In this document: piece by piece, positions 61,180 through 64,000 of the stretch
How the letters are laid out: the number at the start of each line of letters is the position of its first letter
Numbering within the stretch: position 1 is the first letter of the stretch
Assembly: GCF_016859285.1 (NCBI RefSeq)
Contig: NC_053422.1
Span: forward strand, 17,653,001 to 17,717,000
Length of the DNA: 64,000 nt
DNA from: Xiphias gladius
Lineage: Eukaryota > Chordata > Actinopteri > Istiophoriformes > Xiphiidae
Reading direction: 5' to 3'
Translations under genes and position numbers: made by a program
Notes under the pieces: generated by a model
Databases searched by the model: none
Told to the model about the DNA's origin: nothing
Seen by the model: the letters and a program-made list of their open reading frames with translations, nothing else

Positions 61180-62740
61180 CTAGAGAGGGAGAAGAGAAGA
61201 GGGATGAGAGGGGACGTAAGTGATGGGGGTAGGGGGTGAAAGGAGCTGTGCTGGCAGGAAGCAGCGGTGAAGAAATACAGGGGTTGTAAAGAATATGCAT
61301 AATAATAGCGAGCCATGCGTGTCTCCTGCTGACTGGGTTTAGCAGGAGAGCTGCTGTGGGTCTGAAATATCATATCATGAATAAAACTCAACTCAACTTT
61401 AACACTGAAAAATTTTGATTTAATTCACCATTGGTGCAGAGAACTGCAGGTAATTTGGGACATTGCAGGGGTCTCTGAGCAATGGGCTGAGGGTGGCGGT
61501 GGTGTGTGTGTGTGGGTTTTTTTTGTAGGGGGGGGGGACATGGAGGTCGAGTAGTAGATAGGATTAGGTTTCACCCCTAGCACATCTCCTATTCATGTTC
61601 AATTAGCTGCATGTGTTTCAAAGTGGAAGGAAGATACTCAGGGGCATTAGCATTGAATCAGCCTCGGGTATCTTCCCAATCAGCTAAGAAAACAGAGAAC
61701 AAGGCTCCCGTTTCAAAATTTGCCTCAGAGTAAGAAACAAAACACATTTAGCAATGGATGTACAAACTTACTCTACAGTTACTTTCTCTGTATTTAAGCT
61801 GCTTATAAACAGAAAATGTTTTTGTTTTCAAAAATGTTTTTCGATCTCCGTGAATCCGAATAAAAACAGGGGCTTTTGATTTGGATTTAATAAGAGATTG
61901 AGGATTGCTGGATTAATCTCCTTAAGATAAAACAGTGAGGGGTCCTTACATTAGAGGAGAAATAAAGAAAACATGCACATCATGTAAGCTTTAAACCAAT
62001 ATTGGCTTAAAGCTCAGCTCTTCAAAACAAAGTTAATACTGTGTATAACACATAATTCACTGTCAGGGCAAAACTACAAACACTGTCAGGTTTGCACAAA
62101 CCGTCAACTATTTATTTTGAGCACAAGTAAGGCAACAATGATGCTCAGGCTGACACTTCAATTGAATCCAAAAACAAACAGTAACCCCCCTCCCAAATCA
62201 ACATATAGCAGCTCCACCCCCGGTGCCACAGCCAACCGTACCACCCAGTCCTCCCCAAACTCTCCTCTCCTCCCACTGCTTCAGATTCTGCCTCTGGTCC
62301 ATCTGTCTGTCTGGGGGTACAAGGGCAGCAGGAGGAGGGGGCTGCGGGAGTCTGGAGGGGCTCCAGGGGGTGGGTGGGTGGAGAGGTGCCTTTGTGGGGA
62401 ACCCGCACCATAATTAAGGATTCCACAGCTGCCTCCGCCTGATTTGCATGTCTGATAATTTGCCACATGCTACACACCACACCACTATCTCCCACATCAG
62501 GGCATTATCACTGCAGCAAACGTCATTAAGGCTGGATGAGACTGTGGGGGAGCAGGCGCCATGCAGGAAATCTGAACAGTGTGAAGGCCTTTTTACAAAA
62601 AAGCTCAGACTCTGATTTCACCTCTCTTTTCCATCATAAATTTTACTGCACTTTCCACTCATCCATTTCCAAAAACATACACCTCTACTACATAAGTTTT
62701 TGAACAGAATAAAATTGAACCGTTTTGGTAAAATATCATT
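61180..62740. other. ccnjl upstream intron or flank, nothing recognised
   Basis: CG-richer patches near 62200-62400 give frames on both strands without known motifs. I looked for the first ccnjl exon here and did not see it. Confidence 0.45.
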
Positions 62741-62754
62741 ATAGATATCTTAAA

Positions 62755-63255
62755 ATTAGAAAAATATCAGGGCGGATTATTTTCATAAGCAATTATTCCG
62801 TTGATTGTTTTCGTACATTAATTGTTTAGTTCAAAAAATGTCAGAAACTGTGTAAATAATGCCCATCAATATTTCAGAGCCCAAGGTGACTCTTCATGTT
62901 TATTTTTTGTCTGACCAATAGACCAAAACCCAAAGATGTTTAACTCATTATAATGAAGAGAATTCATTACATTACATTTGAGAAGATGGAAAAAGTAAAT
63001 GTTTGGTATTTTTATTGACAAATTACTTAATTATTAAATTTAATTAAATTTTCTGTTCCATGTTGTTTTACTCTTTTTAAATCCTACTTATCTTGTATAT
63101 AATGTATAGTGTTTCTTTTATAAATTGTCTTATGTAAAGCACTTTGAATTGCGTTGTTGCTGAAAGGTGTCTCACAAATAAATTTGCTTTGCCTTATTGT
63201 TCCCAGTTGCTGTCCTAATTTTCTGTCAATCAGCTAACCGATTAATTGGCTATGC
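62755..63255 (+). repeat. 'Gggctgcaacta' family copy split by a later insertion
   Basis: The left part has 'agagcccaaggtgactcttc' and 'ccaatagaccaaaacccaaa'; the right part after 63216 has 'tcaatcagctaaccgattaa'. The copy is interrupted at 63057. Confidence 0.65.
63057..63216 (+). mobile_element. Short LINE/SINE-like 3' tail insertion
   Basis: Contains 'tgtaaagcactttgaattgc' and 'tcacaaataaatttgctttg', the 3' tail of a common fish retroelement. It is bounded by a 10-base direct repeat, AATTTTCTGT, at 63047-63056 and 63217-63226, consistent with a target-site duplication. Confidence 0.6.
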
Positions 63256-64000
63256 TTCCAAATAAGAACATATTATAATATCTATGACCTTGCAAATTTT
63301 TAAGTCCTTAAATACAAATATTTCAGTCTTTGGTGGAAAAACAAGACACTCTGCTGTCACAGTAAGAAGTAAAAGTAAGCTCGTGGTAGAAGAAAATCAA
63401 GCTACTATTCCTCTGAGGTATGACAAAAATTGTCTTCTTGGGAAAATGCCAAAAATCTTTCAGTATCTTTTCGCATCATGTCTTCACTATCAAAAAATAC
63501 TCATCTAGAACACGGGGGAAAAAAAAAAAACCCCAGAAAGGCCTGGATGACTAACTGCAATTTAAAACACAGGCAGTTTTATAGTCAGCTTTGAGACAAT
63601 AGTACAGTATGTTTTCTGCTACAGGTGCCTAAATGAAGTGATCAACTCTAATCTTTTTCTATTAAAATCAAGTCTCAAGCATTTCTCAATTCACCATAAG
63701 TATCGGATATTTCTGTTGTGTAACTTTGCAGGGCTTACAATGAGGACATTACATTAAACAGTACGTACTGCGGTGAGCCTGTTGGGCTTGGGATTCAAAA
63801 ATGCTGATATAAGGAGATCAAAACCTAACATTAGACCAACTGCACCTCTCTCTTTCATTATAGCATATAAGAAAAGAGTGGGTGTGTTGTTTAGTTTCCG
63901 GCTCTGTGTACAGAATTTCAGTCTGACAGCTCACTCTGAGTCAGACACTGTCCAGGATGAACAGACTCATTGTGAGGCTCACAAACATCTGATTCACTAC

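Noticed and set aside
1..64000. CRISPR arrays, bacterial operons, phage or integrated retroviral genomes
   Set aside because: No regularly spaced repeats, no ribosome-binding-site gene clusters and no gag/pol/env-like frames seen. The sequence is plainly vertebrate.

Overview
The window is vertebrate nuclear DNA, almost certainly from a teleost and probably a percomorph. It has spliced genes with GT-AG introns, long (CA)n/(GT)n tracts, a decayed Tc1 transposon, and several interspersed repeat families I recognise from percomorph genomes. The conserved gene set is adra1b, fabp6 and ccnjl. Their human counterparts lie close together at 5q33.3, which fixes the paralogue identities.

Layout. 1-10,300 is gene-poor and holds a Tc1 element (5625-6942) inserted into an older repeat. 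10,754-20,781 (+) is adra1b, with two coding exons around an 8.5-kb intron. About 22,190-22,896 (+) is a broken aminergic GPCR that lacks TM3-TM5. 28,998-32,012 (+) is a compact nine-exon HIPK-like protein kinase whose reading frame I could join without a break (505 codons). About 33,700-34,060 (+) is a dual-specificity phosphatase pseudogene with a decayed catalytic loop. About 37,200-38,136 (-) holds relics of a PYRIN domain and a FIIND domain, together an inflammasome-type gene in decay. 41,195-41,937 (+) is fabp6 (gastrotropin), with four exons. 49,707-61,179 (-) is ccnjl (cyclin J-like), with four coding exons visible and the first one not found.

How the parts relate. The three conserved genes form an inherited synteny block: a Gq-coupled catecholamine receptor, an ileal bile-acid carrier and a divergent cyclin. 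No common pathway is implied. The roughly 20 kb between adra1b and fabp6 has collected accessory or dying genes (GPCR, kinase, phosphatase, PYD/FIIND) and many repeats. Human TTC1 and PWWP2A, which lie in the equivalent interval, were not seen.

No wholly new system is evident. The observations most worth following are the PYD/FIIND relic, the HIPK-like kinase that lacks the family's activation-loop tyrosine, a nearly identical repeat pair bracketing that kinase, and a long intronic hairpin in adra1b. All family assignments come from reading motifs by eye. No database search was run.
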